From: an uncultured Agathobacter sp.
GTDB taxonomy: Bacteria > Bacillota > Clostridia > Lachnospirales > Lachnospiraceae
Assembly: GCA_944381555.1 (NCBI GenBank)
Contig: CALWLL010000002.1
Location: 1-64,000 of the forward strand
Direction: 5' to 3'
Length of the DNA stretch: 64,000 nt
Below the pieces are notes generated by a model, which was not told the DNA's origin, ran no database searches, and saw only the letters and a program-made list of their open reading frames with translations. The translations under genes were made by a program, and so were the position numbers. Positions 8,579 to 18,390 of the stretch are shown here, one piece after another (positions within the stretch are counted from its first letter, which is position 1; each line of letters starts with the position of its first letter).

Positions 8579-9951
8579 TCATTGCGTTTTACCACAATAT
8601 ACACACTTTGTATATGTCCCCATATTCTGCCATTGATGTACTACATTTGTTGTTTTATAACCACATTCACTACACTGTTTCCAGTGTTCTGTATCATTAT
8701 ACTTCCAAACATAAGAGTGCTCTTCTACTGTAGTTCCATAATTATATGCACACTCACTACATTTACTCCAATGTCCTTCTTCATTATACACCATTGTATA
8801 TGTATGATTTGTTGGCGTAGCATAATATCCACATTCTGTGCATCTGCCCCAATGACTGTTTGCATGATAACTATAATTTATAGTATGTTTCACTAATCCC
8901 GTGCTATGATTACAAGCGGAACATATTCCAGTATGATACTGGTCACTTATACTATATTCATAACTATGTGTATCATTCTCATATGCAGGACTTCCAAAAC
9001 CCAACAATTTAGTGTTTGTTAAGCTATATGTACTCCTTCTAACCTGATTCTGACTATTTCCGTGAACAACTGTAATATATGTATCATTTACTCCCTCTAC
9101 AATTCCAGTATGGGTAGCATTAGATGTACTCGTTCCATAATAAAAAATATCTCCTACTTTTGGTGTATAGTTTCCACCGTAAGCTTTACTTGCATAAAAG
9201 AGATTTTCTCCCTTAAAAAAATTCATCCCTGAATCACAACTTGCCGTCTTATTAATAATTGACGTTGAAATATTTGCTTGATTTGCACACCACGAGACAA
9301 AAATTGCACACCAAGGAACTCCATTTTGCCCATACCATTTTCCATATTTTGTATAGTTACCATTGCCAGCATTAGCAGTAAAACTGTCTAAATTTGAATT
9401 AGTTTCTTTTTCTAAATATCCGACTTGAGTAGCAGCAACACCAACAATACATTCATCTGAGCCAGCTTCATCCGTAAGAAACATTATATGTGGATTGACA
9501 TATGATGCAGAAATAAATTCAGAATATTCCTCATAATATGAATCTGCAACAACAACTGGCATATTTTTATCATTATATATCAACGATATTGTATGATATA
9601 CTAATTCCCTGCTAAACTTCCCTTCTCGTAAGTAATAAATTGTTTCCTCTAATTCGACCTCTACCTCAGTTTCATCTTCCTCCATAGAAACAATTATATA
9701 ATCAGAAGCCAATATATTTATTTTTTTATTTCTAAGTTCCTCATAATGCTTTTTCTCATCTTTAACAATCCCAAAAACCGAGCTGTCTGCTAGCTCATTT
9801 GCGTTCCAAATATTAAAGCTATTGTTCTTGTTTCCATATAATCTGCAACTACCGCATTTACCGTTGTACTTTCTGCCCCCAAAATTGTTGTAAAATTAAT
9901 AAATAATAACATCGCCACAATAAAGGCTATACCCCTATACTTTAACTTCAT
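8579..9951 (-). pseudogene. Secreted CHAP-domain protein with Cys-pair repeats, split by a -1 frameshift
   Basis: The ATG at 9951, behind GGAGGAAGG, begins a signal peptide (MKLKYRGIAFIVAMLLFINF) but this frame stops after 53 codons. The rest continues in another frame from NKNNSFNIWNANELADS. One missing base near 9836-9842 explains the break. The body has a CHAP-type amidase/endopeptidase domain with catalytic Cys in PWCAIFVSWC and His in ATHTGIV. Four to five repeats of about 35 residues follow, of the form H-x-W-x-x-C-x-x-C. Intact relatives would be exported and act on peptidoglycan. Without the fix, only a TTG start lacking a signal peptide remains. Confidence 0.75.
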
Positions 9952-9996
9952 TTTTCCTTCCTCCATTCCCTTTCCAGAAACCTAATCAATAGTATC

Positions 9997-10050
9997 TGAC
10001 CAACTAGAATAGTAGATTTTTACCTTTTTGGTATTAATTCTAGTTGGTCA
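9997..10050. repeat. 14-bp perfect inverted repeat with inner hairpin, upstream of the CHAP gene
   Basis: TGACCAACTAGAAT (9997-10010) and ATTCTAGTTGGTCA (10037-10050) are perfect inverted repeats 26 nt apart. The loop contains a second small hairpin, TACCTTTTTGGTA. It lies 46 bp before the CHAP start and about 70 bp past trmD. It could be a trmD terminator, an operator or a leader structure. No clean T-tract follows on either strand, so ordinary termination is not obvious. Confidence 0.6.
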
Positions 10051-10122
10051 ATTAAACTATACTCTTTATTCCCTTGAAAATGAATGACGTTTTATTGAAA
10101 AATAAGTGTTTCCACCAAACCT

Positions 10123-11574
10123 TTATCCTTTCCAAATCCACACTACCGGACTCTTCGACATATGAAGCCCTAAGGATTTCAAAAGCCCGATAGAAGCCTC
10201 ATTTTCTTCTATTACCTGACTATACGGAATCCAGCCCCATTCCAGAGCCATGTTGATGGCATAGGTCTGCAATGCTTTTCCGAATTTTCTGCCCCGGTAC
10301 TTTTCCGGCACATGAAGCATCCCGATACTTCCATCGTCATGAATACCGATATATCCCGCAAGCTCGTCCCCCAGGAAAGCGCCGAACATGCAGCCTCTTT
10401 CTATACGGTTAAGAATATATTCCCCTCCGTATTCCTCATCTTCACCAGCCCCCTCAAACAGTTCGTAGCTGCTCTTTACGTCTTCAATATACGCCTGACT
10501 TAACGGACGGATGACAAGCCCGCTCTCTGCCGCTTTCCCGTCTGCGTGATACAAGCCGCTTACAGACAACTTCTCTCTCTGGGTATACACCAACTGATAG
10601 CATACCATGACTTCCTTTAAGTGCAGCCATTCGCTTACTTCTTTTGCGAGTTCCCTCTGATGGAGCACCATCTTTTTTATGGATTGGCACACCGCCTTTG
10701 GAAGTTTCTGTAAAAATTCCACAGAATCTCCCGTATAAAAGAAAATACCGGTATCCTTATCCATAAGCAAAATCTTATCTTTTTCCCTTGCAACAAGAAT
10801 TGCCCTGCCTCGGTTGATTAACTCAATCATATCAATATGCAAGAGTTTCTGCTTCATCAGAAACTCTTTGCAATCCTGTAGCGCCATATATTTTTCATAC
10901 AAATCCGGACGTCGTTGTCTTGTTCTCTCTACAGAAGCCTCTATTCTCCATTTGGCAATTTTTTTCTGATTTCCGCTCAAAAGCACCTCTGGCACCCTTT
11001 TTCCACGCCATTCCTCCGGTCTTGAATACTGTGGGTGTTCTAAAAGCTCCCCATGAAAAGACTCCGTTTCTTTTGACATCTCATTGTGAAGCACTCCCGG
11101 AATCAAACGCGATATGGCATCAATCATAACCATTGCCGCCAGTTCCCCGCCTGTTAATACATAATCGCCAATCGACACATAATCGGTCACCACTTCTTCA
11201 AGCACACGCTCATCAATCCCCTCATAATGCCCGCAAATGAAAACCAGCTCGTCGTTTTTCGCAAATTCCTCCGCCATTCTCTGTGTAAAAGGATATCCCT
11301 GCGGAGTTACATATATCACACGCTTTTTCTTTCCTTCCGGTATCTGTTTTAAAACGCTCGTATACGCATCAAAAACCGGCTGTGCCTGCATCAGCATACC
11401 TGCACCGCCGCCATAGGGATAATCATCCACCTTTTTATGTTTGTTTTTGGAAAAATCCCTGATATTGACCGCCTCAACCGATATCTGTCCCGCCTCTATT
11501 GCCCTTCCGGTAATGGAAGTATAAAGACCGTTTTTTACCATTTCCGGAAACAATGTTAAAATATGAAAATTCAT
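10123..11574 (-). CDS. trmD: tRNA (guanine37-N1)-methyltransferase fused to a GNAT domain
   Basis: The 483-residue protein has two parts. Residues 1-240 are TrmD, which methylates G37 next to the anticodon using SAM: MNFHILTLFPEM, YGGGAGM, GHYEGIDER (about 113) and SIGDYVLTGGELA (about 131) of the trefoil knot. Residues about 245-483 are an added region ending in an acetyltransferase fold, with VPEKYRGRKFGKALQ as the acetyl-CoA loop. Typical TrmD is about 240-250 residues, so the length is double. The start at 11574 is 1 nt past the rimM stop, which favours coupled translation. The role of the GNAT part is unknown. Confidence 0.93.
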   Translation of the reverse strand: MNFHILTLFPEMVKNGLYTSITGRAIEAGQISVEAVNIRDFSKNKHKKVDDYPYGGGAGMLMQAQPVFDAYTSVLKQIPEGKKKRVIYVTPQGYPFTQRMAEEFAKNDELVFICGHYEGIDERVLEEVVTDYVSIGDYVLTGGELAAMVMIDAISRLIPGVLHNEMSKETESFHGELLEHPQYSRPEEWRGKRVPEVLLSGNQKKIAKWRIEASVERTRQRRPDLYEKYMALQDCKEFLMKQKLLHIDMIELINRGRAILVAREKDKILLMDKDTGIFFYTGDSVEFLQKLPKAVCQSIKKMVLHQRELAKEVSEWLHLKEVMVCYQLVYTQREKLSVSGLYHADGKAAESGLVIRPLSQAYIEDVKSSYELFEGAGEDEEYGGEYILNRIERGCMFGAFLGDELAGYIGIHDDGSIGMLHVPEKYRGRKFGKALQTYAINMALEWGWIPYSQVIEENEASIGLLKSLGLHMSKSPVVWIWKG

Positions 11575-11575
11575 C

Positions 11576-12085
11576 CTATTCTCTAAGTCCCGGAAGCAAG
11601 TGTACAAGTACTGTTTTCTCTTCTAAATTCACTTCTTTGATACAGTCTTCAATCTTCGGCACAAGAAGCTCCGGTTCTCCTTCCTTTGAAAAAATATATA
11701 CATCATTTGCACCTGTCTGAAGTACATCTGTCAGTTCACCTAAATCTTCACCTTCGTCAGAAATTCCCTTCAAACCGATTAGGTCTGCAATAAAATATTC
11801 TCCTTCTTCAAGCTTTACGGCATTTTCACGTGTTACAAGAAGGTCTGCCTTTTTATATTTTTCGATGTCATTTATATTGTCAATTCCCTTAAATTTCAAA
11901 ATAACCATATTTTTGAAGAACTTGACAGATGCAACCTCCATATCAAGTTTCTGTTTACCATCATCTAAGATGACCTTCTTTAACTGCTTAAATCTCTGTG
12001 GATCATCTGTGGTAGGAAATACCTTTACCTCCCCACGAATGCCATGTGTACTTGTAATTATGCCAACTCTTAAAAACTGTTCCAT
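11576..12085 (-). CDS. rimM: Ribosome maturation factor RimM
   Basis: The 169-residue protein has the N-terminal RimM barrel ([22 protein letters not shown]) and the C-terminal PRC barrel (YFIADLIGL...[10 protein letters not shown]...[10 protein letters not shown]). RimM binds S19 and assists 16S processing and 30S head assembly. GAGGTATAC precedes the ATG. It is directly followed by trmD, the usual partner. A terminator upstream (12158-12206) separates it from the ABC genes, so it needs its own promoter or readthrough. Confidence 0.96.
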   Translation of the reverse strand: MEQFLRVGIITSTHGIRGEVKVFPTTDDPQRFKQLKKVILDDGKQKLDMEVASVKFFKNMVILKFKGIDNINDIEKYKKADLLVTRENAVKLEEGEYFIADLIGLKGISDEGEDLGELTDVLQTGANDVYIFSKEGEPELLVPKIEDCIKEVNLEEKTVLVHLLPGLRE

Positions 12086-12157
12086 GTATACCTCGTATTA
12101 TATGCCATAATTGTCTATGTTTTTTCTTTATCATACCATATTTTTGGCTTTGTGGGA

Positions 12158-12206
12158 AAAAATATAGCATTTTTTTGCTTAAAATTCACAAAAATGCTAT
12201 ATTTTT
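12158..12206 (-). terminator. Terminator between the ABC exporter and rimM
   Basis: AAAAATATAGCATTTTT (12158-12174) and its exact reverse complement (12190-12206) form a 17-bp stem ending in T runs on both strands. It overlaps the last codon of the upstream ABC gene and ends the exporter transcript. Confidence 0.85.
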
Positions 12207-14004
12207 ACGCCTCTTTTAACTTATAATTTTCTGCCTGAGACTGGAACAGCTTGTAATACAGACTTTCCGTCTTCTTCATAAGATTTTCATGGGTGTCAAA
12301 GTCTGTCACTCTTCCGTCTTCAAGTATCAGTATTCTGTCGCAGAATACAGAGGAAGACATTCTGTGCGATATATAGATTGCCGTCTTATCTTCTACAAGG
12401 CTGTTGAATTTCTCATAAATTTCTGCTTCCGCAATCGGATCTAAGGCACTGGCAGGCTCATCTAAGATAACCATAGAAGCCTTCTTATACAATGCTCTTG
12501 CAATCGCAATTTTCTGCCCCTGTCCGCCGGACATCTCTATCCCTTCTTCATCATATTCTTTTCCAAACCGACTCTCTATACCGTTTGGAAGCTCATCTAT
12601 TTTCTCACGCAGTCCAACTTCATCGATGAGTTGTTCTACTCTCTTACTTCTTTCTTTTGTATTCTCATCCTCTTTTGGACTTTCGCAGGATATGTTTTCC
12701 GCAATCGTAAAATTAAACAACCGGTAATCCTGAAATACCGCTGAAATCGCATTCATATAGGAAAGATATTCATACTCATCAATGTTCCTTCCATTAATCA
12801 GTATCTGTCCGCTGTCGGCCTGATACATCCGGCAGATTAGCTTTACCAATGTGGATTTACCTGCACCATTTAAACCAACAATAGAGATTTTCTCTCCTTT
12901 TCCAATTTGAAACGATACATTTACCAATACCGGTTCTTTTGCCTTTGGATATGTAAAAGTAACGTCCTTAAACTCCAATGTCTCAATCTCACCGGAAAAT
13001 GGCAGCTTTCCGGTCTGCTTTGTTTCCTCTGCCAGAGACATGAATTCCATATATGGGTCAAGCCAGCTTATAAACTGCATCATCGCAACTGCATTTTGTC
13101 CGAAAGTGTTAATGATTTGTGAGAAGTTAATCGCTGCGGAAACGTACATCGTCAGCGCTCCCAGCGAAAGCTGTGGGCCAAAAGTTGTTCCAAGTGTCCG
13201 GATTCCTACATACCCGTAGCTGAATGCAGCAATTCCCTCGCTGATGGCCGCAATCTTTCCCAGTGCCTTTCCTGATTCTTTCTGTATTTTTTCAAAAAAG
13301 TCACAGGTTTCCTTGGAAAATGCAAGTATCCGTTCCGTAATCATTTCTTCCATATCGTATAAACGAATATCTTTTTGCACTTCTTTATCAAATGCAAGCT
13401 GAAAATAATATGAAAAGCGGCGGTTAATCGGAATTATTTCCTCTGTAATCTTTCTCTGGTATTGGGATATGCCATAATATACCCATAGCATGAGCGCGAT
13501 TCCCACTGCAAGCACAATCAGCAAAACCGGTCCTAACGTAAGTAATACTGCTGCTAACCCCAATAATGTAGCCCCCTGGCTAACTATGTCCGAAACAACA
13601 AGAATCAAATTGGTAATAACGTTCTGATTGTTTACTGCAAATACCGCCCGTTCCTTTAAATCCAGATAAACCGGATCTTCCAGATAGGAATATTCCAGAT
13701 TCATAATCTTTTCCGACATAAGTTTCATCATACCGTTGCCGGTGTTTTCTTTTCTTACTTTGATAAAACGCCCTAACGTATTCGTAAGAAGCGTCATTCC
13801 TACATTATTTAAAACTATCAGCCCTGCATAAAAAAATAATTGTTCTATATCCTTATCTGTTGTTAATTCGTCTACCAGAAGCATAGGCAGAATGATATTT
13901 ATCAATGTCTTTGCCGCTTTGCAAAAAGCATCTGCCACTAATAAAAGAATATAGGCGGGAGACACTGACCATACCAGTTTTATAAAATGCACTAATTTCT
14001 TCAT
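12205..14004 (-). CDS. ABC exporter, fused permease-ATPase (second subunit)
   Basis: The 599-residue protein has an N-terminal six-helix membrane domain (residues about 15-310) and a C-terminal ATPase with Walker A GLNGAGKST (about 374), signature SGGQGQKIAIARAL, Walker B MVILDEPASALD and H-loop SHRMSS. Its ATG overlaps the stop of the preceding gene by 4 nt and follows AAGGAGG, so the two are translated together and probably form a heterodimer. These exporters carry peptides, lipids or drugs; the substrate is not visible. The pair sits between khpA and rimM, an unusual place. Confidence 0.9.
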   Translation of the reverse strand: MKKLVHFIKLVWSVSPAYILLLVADAFCKAAKTLINIILPMLLVDELTTDKDIEQLFFYAGLIVLNNVGMTLLTNTLGRFIKVRKENTGNGMMKLMSEKIMNLEYSYLEDPVYLDLKERAVFAVNNQNVITNLILVVSDIVSQGATLLGLAAVLLTLGPVLLIVLAVGIALMLWVYYGISQYQRKITEEIIPINRRFSYYFQLAFDKEVQKDIRLYDMEEMITERILAFSKETCDFFEKIQKESGKALGKIAAISEGIAAFSYGYVGIRTLGTTFGPQLSLGALTMYVSAAINFSQIINTFGQNAVAMMQFISWLDPYMEFMSLAEETKQTGKLPFSGEIETLEFKDVTFTYPKAKEPVLVNVSFQIGKGEKISIVGLNGAGKSTLVKLICRMYQADSGQILINGRNIDEYEYLSYMNAISAVFQDYRLFNFTIAENISCESPKEDENTKERSKRVEQLIDEVGLREKIDELPNGIESRFGKEYDEEGIEMSGGQGQKIAIARALYKKASMVILDEPASALDPIAEAEIYEKFNSLVEDKTAIYISHRMSSSVFCDRILILEDGRVTDFDTHENLMKKTESLYYKLFQSQAENYKLKEA

Positions 14005-15818
14005 GCGTATGCCTCCTTCTGATAATATTTCCCCTGTATTACGAACATCTCATAATACTTTCCTTCCTTTTTCATAAGCTCCTCATGCGTTCCGTACTCC
14101 GCCAGACCATCTCCGTCAAAGAGTGCTATCTTGTCGCAGAACCTCGTACTTGCAAGACGATGCGATATATATACGGCAGTTTTGCCTTGCACAAGGCTGT
14201 TGAAGTTTTCGTAAATTTCTGCTTCTGCAAGCGCGTCTAGTGCCGCTGTAGGCTCATCCATGATTACCATAGACGCATCCTTATATAAACCGCGCGCAAT
14301 CGACAGCTTTTGCCTTTCTCCGCCGGAAAAATCCGTTCCGTCTTCGTCAATGACCTTAAGCATCATCTGGTCTAAGCCTTTCTCAAACGCCGAAACTTTC
14401 GGCCATAATCCCACTTTGTCCAATGCAGACTGTACTCTTTTTTCATCTACACCACCTGACGCGCAGCCTACATTTTCCCGAATCGTAAATGCCAGAACAT
14501 TTACATCCTGAAATACAGCCGAATACAATTCATAAATTTCTGACTTCTTCAATTCCCTTATATCTATGCCATTTATGTAAATATGTCCCTCCGTTGGATA
14601 GAAAAGCCCCGTCATCAGCTTGACTAATGTGGATTTTCCAGCCCCGTTTACACCGACAATTGCCAGCCGCTCTCCTTCATGAATAACAAAACTTAAATCC
14701 GTAAAGATATTTTTATCCGTTCCGGGATAACGGAATGTTACATGGTCAAAAACAATTTCCAGACTATGCTGCCTGCAATTTGCCAGTACGTCTTCCTTTG
14801 TCTTTTCTCCCTCTATAATCAGCGGTTCATCCAAAAAGCGGTAAAAATCATCAACATATTCTCCCTCATTCCAAATAAAAGATAAATCAGTTCCAAATTC
14901 CAGCATCCGCGTCATAAGGGAGGTAATCGCTGCAACATACATGGTAAAAGAACTAACCGGCATTCCTGCCACCACGTTTTGGATTAAAATCCCATAGGTC
15001 AATAGATTTGTAATAAGAAGAGTAACGATTCCGAGTAATCCCAACAGATATTCTCTGTTGCAGATCTTTTTGAACAGACTTACATAGGCATTGATTTCCT
15101 CCTGATAATTTTCCATGATACGATTTCTAAGATTAAAAATACGAATATCTTTTCCATAAGAAAAATCCTGCGTAGTCCTCTGATAATACCCGATACGTCT
15201 TCCTGCTTTTGATAGTTCTTCTTTCTTGGAATACTCATAATCATGCGTCCTCTTTGACGTCCACATAATCGTCAGCACATGAAGAACCAAGGAAATGAGC
15301 AACAGGGGACTTAACGCTCCTGTCAACACCATCATTCCGGCTAATACAAGGAATTTAGACGGCAGCCGGAAAAGATTATCGTATACGCCTTCTATTCCGT
15401 TGGAATTATTATTTCCGGCATTCATTCCCTTTTCATATTCTTCAAAAAACCTTGCATCTTCGTAATGGCAATAGTCCATCGACATCAGCTTTCTGGTCAA
15501 ATCTCCTAAATACAAAACACGGATACGCGTATTGCGTGTTTTGATATACTCCTCCAGATACCTCACTAAAACCGCCAAAAAGCCTGCCGCGCACGCATAT
15601 ATTATCATAGCCGCAATAAGATTCTTTCCTGCATCAGGACCGCCCTGCTCTAATATCCCTATGGCAATCTTTGGCAGAAAAATTGCCATAAAAGGGTAAC
15701 TGGCTGCAACTACGGTATAAAGGGCAATTCTTCCGAATTGAACCTTATCCTGTTCCCACATATGTTTTAACATACGCTTTATAACGTTTCCCACATTATA
15801 TGATTTCTTTTCTTTCAT
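14001..15818 (-). CDS. ABC exporter, fused permease-ATPase (first subunit)
   Basis: The 605-residue protein has the same permease plus ATPase build as its partner downstream. Walker A is GVNGAGKST (about 380), the signature is SGGERQKLSIARGL, Walker B is MVIMDEPTAALD, and the H-loop is SHRLAS. Both subunits have complete ATPase motifs with Glu after Walker B, so neither site looks degenerate. GGAGTAAAC precedes the ATG at 15818. The gene ends in a 4-nt overlap with its partner, giving a two-gene exporter cassette. Confidence 0.9.
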   Translation of the reverse strand: MKEKKSYNVGNVIKRMLKHMWEQDKVQFGRIALYTVVAASYPFMAIFLPKIAIGILEQGGPDAGKNLIAAMIIYACAAGFLAVLVRYLEEYIKTRNTRIRVLYLGDLTRKLMSMDYCHYEDARFFEEYEKGMNAGNNNSNGIEGVYDNLFRLPSKFLVLAGMMVLTGALSPLLLISLVLHVLTIMWTSKRTHDYEYSKKEELSKAGRRIGYYQRTTQDFSYGKDIRIFNLRNRIMENYQEEINAYVSLFKKICNREYLLGLLGIVTLLITNLLTYGILIQNVVAGMPVSSFTMYVAAITSLMTRMLEFGTDLSFIWNEGEYVDDFYRFLDEPLIIEGEKTKEDVLANCRQHSLEIVFDHVTFRYPGTDKNIFTDLSFVIHEGERLAIVGVNGAGKSTLVKLMTGLFYPTEGHIYINGIDIRELKKSEIYELYSAVFQDVNVLAFTIRENVGCASGGVDEKRVQSALDKVGLWPKVSAFEKGLDQMMLKVIDEDGTDFSGGERQKLSIARGLYKDASMVIMDEPTAALDALAEAEIYENFNSLVQGKTAVYISHRLASTRFCDKIALFDGDGLAEYGTHEELMKKEGKYYEMFVIQGKYYQKEAYA

Positions 15819-15964
15819 AATCCGTTTACTCCTGACATTTTTTATATTTGAATTCTATTCTTTTTCCTATTCTACGTCAACAAATCCCCACTATAAGGTA
15901 AAAAAGGAAATGCAAGAGGTTAGAAAACAAAAGTCAAAATAAACAATGTTTCCTATAACACAAA

Positions 15965-16009
15965 AGGAGAGATACGAAAAAAGCACCAGCATCTTTACAT
16001 ATCTCTCCT
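15965..16009 (-). terminator. Probable terminator after khpA
   Basis: AGGAGAGATA (15965-15974) and TATCTCTCCT (16000-16009) form a 10-bp stem with a long 25-nt loop. On the minus strand TTTTGTGTTAT follows. The large loop makes it weaker than the other terminators here. Confidence 0.5.
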
Positions 16010-16023
16010 CCATATTTTTGTGA

Positions 16024-16254
16024 TTACTGTATGATATCTACAATAACCTTTTTATCTTCTTTTGAGGCTGCGGCTTTTACTACGGCACGAATTGCTTTTG
16101 CAATACGGCCCTGCTTGCCGATAACCTTGCCCATATCTGATTGTGCAACGCGTAATTCCAAAACGATCGCCCTATCCTTCTCTGTTTCTGTAACAACAAC
16201 TTCATCCGGACAATCCACTAAGGATTTAGCAATTACTTCTACTAATTCTTTCAT
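16024..16254 (-). CDS. khpA: KH-domain RNA-binding protein KhpA
   Basis: The 76-residue protein is a single KH domain with the GxxG loop in GKVIGKQGRIAKAIRAVV. KhpA binds RNA, commonly with KhpB, and affects cell elongation and division in other Firmicutes. The start at 16254 follows GAGAGGTAATGCA; the longer frame adds 19 residues that overlap rpsP. It lies just downstream of rpsP, its normal position in rpsP-khpA-rimM-trmD, but rimM is displaced here by about 3.9 kb. Confidence 0.94.
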   Translation of the reverse strand: MKELVEVIAKSLVDCPDEVVVTETEKDRAIVLELRVAQSDMGKVIGKQGRIAKAIRAVVKAAASKEDKKVIVDIIQ

Positions 16255-16273
16255 TGCATTACCTCTCAAATCA

Positions 16274-16519
16274 TTATTTTGTGATACCTGTTGCCTTAAA
16301 GATTCTTGCAACTGTTTCTGTTGGCTGAGCGCCGTTTGCTAACCATTTCTTAGCAGCTTCTTCATCTACATTGTAAACTGCCGGTGTTTTCATCGGATCA
16401 TATGTTCCGATTTCATCGATGAAGCGTCCATCTCTTGGAGATTTGGAATCTGCTACGATAATTCTGTAGTAAGGTGCTTTCTTCTGTCCCATTCTTCTTA
16501 ATCTGATCTTTACTGCCAT
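16274..16519 (-). CDS. rpsP: 30S ribosomal protein S16
   Basis: The 81-residue protein begins [20 protein letters not shown] and is the full usual length of S16, a primary 16S-binding protein. AGGAGG precedes the ATG. The next gene, khpA, starts 19 nt downstream. The 104-bp AT-rich gap after ffh contains an imperfect AACTGT/ACAGTT hairpin but no T-run. Confidence 0.98.
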   Translation of the reverse strand: MAVKIRLRRMGQKKAPYYRIIVADSKSPRDGRFIDEIGTYDPMKTPAVYNVDEEAAKKWLANGAQPTETVARIFKATGITK

Positions 16520-16623
16520 TTTTGTTTCCTCCTGTAAATAAACATAAACATTTATATTTGTTATTTTTATATTAAACTGTCTTCTGTAATTACAAATAAC
16601 AGTTCATATCATTATATCTGCGG

Positions 16624-17982
16624 TTAGAACGGCAATTTGCCGAGTCCTCCGAATCCGCCCTTTCTGCCGCGCTTTCCGCCGAACATTCCGGGCATTTTCT
16701 TCATCATCTTCTGCATCTGTTCAAACTGCTTTACCAGCCTGTTTACTTCTGCAATGTCAACCCCTGCGCCCTTTGCGATACGGTTCTTGCGGCTTGGATT
16801 CATGAGCTTTGGATTGCTTCTCTCTTCGGGTGTCATGGAATAAATGATTGCTTCGGTGCGAGCCATCTGTTTTTCTGCCGCATCCGTATCAATGTCCGGC
16901 ATCTTATTGCCCATTCCCGGCATCATTCCCATCATGGCAGAAATGCCGCCCATCTTTTTCATCTGCTTCATGGATTCTAAATACATCTCGAAGTCGAATT
17001 CATTCTTGCGCATCTTACGCTCTATATTCTTTGCTGCTTCTTCGTCAATGTTCTCCTGTGCTTTTTCAATCATTGTAAGCACATCGCCCATTCCAAGAAT
17101 CCGGGAAGCCATTCTGTCCGGATAAAACTGTTCCAAATCAGAAAGTTTCTCTCCCATACCCGCAAAAAGAATTGGTTTTCCGGTTACTGCCCGGATAGAA
17201 AGTGCTGCACCGCCCCGGGTATCGCCATCTAACTTGGTAAGTACCACGCCGTCTATGCCAATCTTCCCGTCAAAGGTCTGCGCTACATTTACTGCATCCT
17301 GACCTGTCATGGCATCTACTACCAGAATGGTCTGTGTAGCTCCCGTAGCTTCTTTTATTTCAACCAATTCTGCCATCATTTCTTCATCTACATGAAGACG
17401 TCCGGCAGTATCGATGAATAACACATTAAATTCATTTTTCTTTGCATATTCTACTGCTGCTTTTGCAATGGTTGCCGGCTTTTCCTTGTCTCCCATTTCG
17501 AAGACTTCGATGCCCTGCTTATTGCCATTGACTTTTAACTGTTCAATCGCCGCCGGACGATACACGTCACAGGCCGCGAGCAGGCTTTTCTTACCCTTTA
17601 ATTTCAGTTTTCCTGCAATCTTGGCTGTGGTAGTTGTTTTACCCGCGCCCTGAAGACCGACCATCATAATAACTGTTAATGCTTTTCCCGGCTGAAACTG
17701 AATCTCTGTTGTTTCAGAGCCCATCAGTTTTACCATCTCTTCATTTACAATCTTGATAACCATCTGTCCGGGATTTAAACCGTTCATTACATCCTGACCG
17801 ACTGCCCGTTCCTGAACATCTTTGACAAACTGTTTTACCACGCGGAAGTTTACATCCGCTTCTAAAAGCGCAAGTTTTACTTCCTTAAGAGCAGTCTTAA
17901 CATCGTCCTCGGTAAGACGTCCTTTGCTCCGCAGGTTTTTAAACACGTTCTGAAGTTTCTCTGATAGACTGTCAAATGCCAT
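16624..17982 (-). CDS. ffh: Signal recognition particle GTPase
   Basis: The 452-residue protein is a full-length SRP54 homologue. An N-terminal helical bundle is followed by a G domain with GLQGAGKTTT (about 107), DTAGRLH (about 190) and TKLDGDTRGG (about 248). A Met-rich M domain (about 310-430) binds 4.5S/scRNA and signal sequences. It ends with a Gly/Arg/Lys-rich tail (GMFGGKRGRKGGFGG). It brings ribosomes translating membrane proteins to FtsY. It begins 1 nt after the ylxM stop, so the two are coupled. Confidence 0.98.
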   Translation of the reverse strand: MAFDSLSEKLQNVFKNLRSKGRLTEDDVKTALKEVKLALLEADVNFRVVKQFVKDVQERAVGQDVMNGLNPGQMVIKIVNEEMVKLMGSETTEIQFQPGKALTVIMMVGLQGAGKTTTTAKIAGKLKLKGKKSLLAACDVYRPAAIEQLKVNGNKQGIEVFEMGDKEKPATIAKAAVEYAKKNEFNVLFIDTAGRLHVDEEMMAELVEIKEATGATQTILVVDAMTGQDAVNVAQTFDGKIGIDGVVLTKLDGDTRGGAALSIRAVTGKPILFAGMGEKLSDLEQFYPDRMASRILGMGDVLTMIEKAQENIDEEAAKNIERKMRKNEFDFEMYLESMKQMKKMGGISAMMGMMPGMGNKMPDIDTDAAEKQMARTEAIIYSMTPEERSNPKLMNPSRKNRIAKGAGVDIAEVNRLVKQFEQMQKMMKKMPGMFGGKRGRKGGFGGLGKLPF

Positions 17983-17983
17983 A

Positions 17984-18328
17984 TTACAGCTCCTCTAATA
18001 TCTGATTGGAGATTGCCTCAATATCACTTAGGATACGCTCATCCGGCAATTCCTTGAACTGCTTTGCCAGTTCATGAATCTGCCCTACGTTTTCTTTTAT
18101 ATGCAGAAACTTCTCTACAAGGTGAAGTTTCTTCTCATAGTCCATAAGTTTCCTGCTGCAGCGCTTAACCATGTCATTGACGCCCTGTCTGCTGATGCCT
18201 TCTTCTGCGGCAATCTCACCGAGCGACAAATCATTGAGTACGAAATCCTCATATATGCGCCGCTGATGCTCATTTAAAAGTTCGCCGTAAAAGTCATATA
18301 AATACGCAAGTTCAACTTTGGTTTCCAT
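17984..18328 (-). CDS. ylxM: YlxM-type SRP-associated helix-turn-helix protein
   Basis: The 114-residue protein has a sigma-70 region 4-like helix-turn-helix ([21 protein letters not shown]) and is the normal neighbour of ffh in Firmicutes. Relatives are reported to modulate SRP function. The ATG at 18328 is preferred because AGGTGAG precedes it; an in-frame GTG three codons earlier overlaps that site. A consensus-like promoter lies about 60 bp upstream, so this gene may open the ylxM-ffh-rpsP-khpA transcript. Confidence 0.9.
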   Translation of the reverse strand: METKVELAYLYDFYGELLNEHQRRIYEDFVLNDLSLGEIAAEEGISRQGVNDMVKRCSRKLMDYEKKLHLVEKFLHIKENVGQIHELAKQFKELPDERILSDIEAISNQILEEL

Positions 18329-18390
18329 GATTCTCACCTAAATATTTATTGCCGGGGTTCTCTGACAACCCCACTCTGCACACCTTTGGT

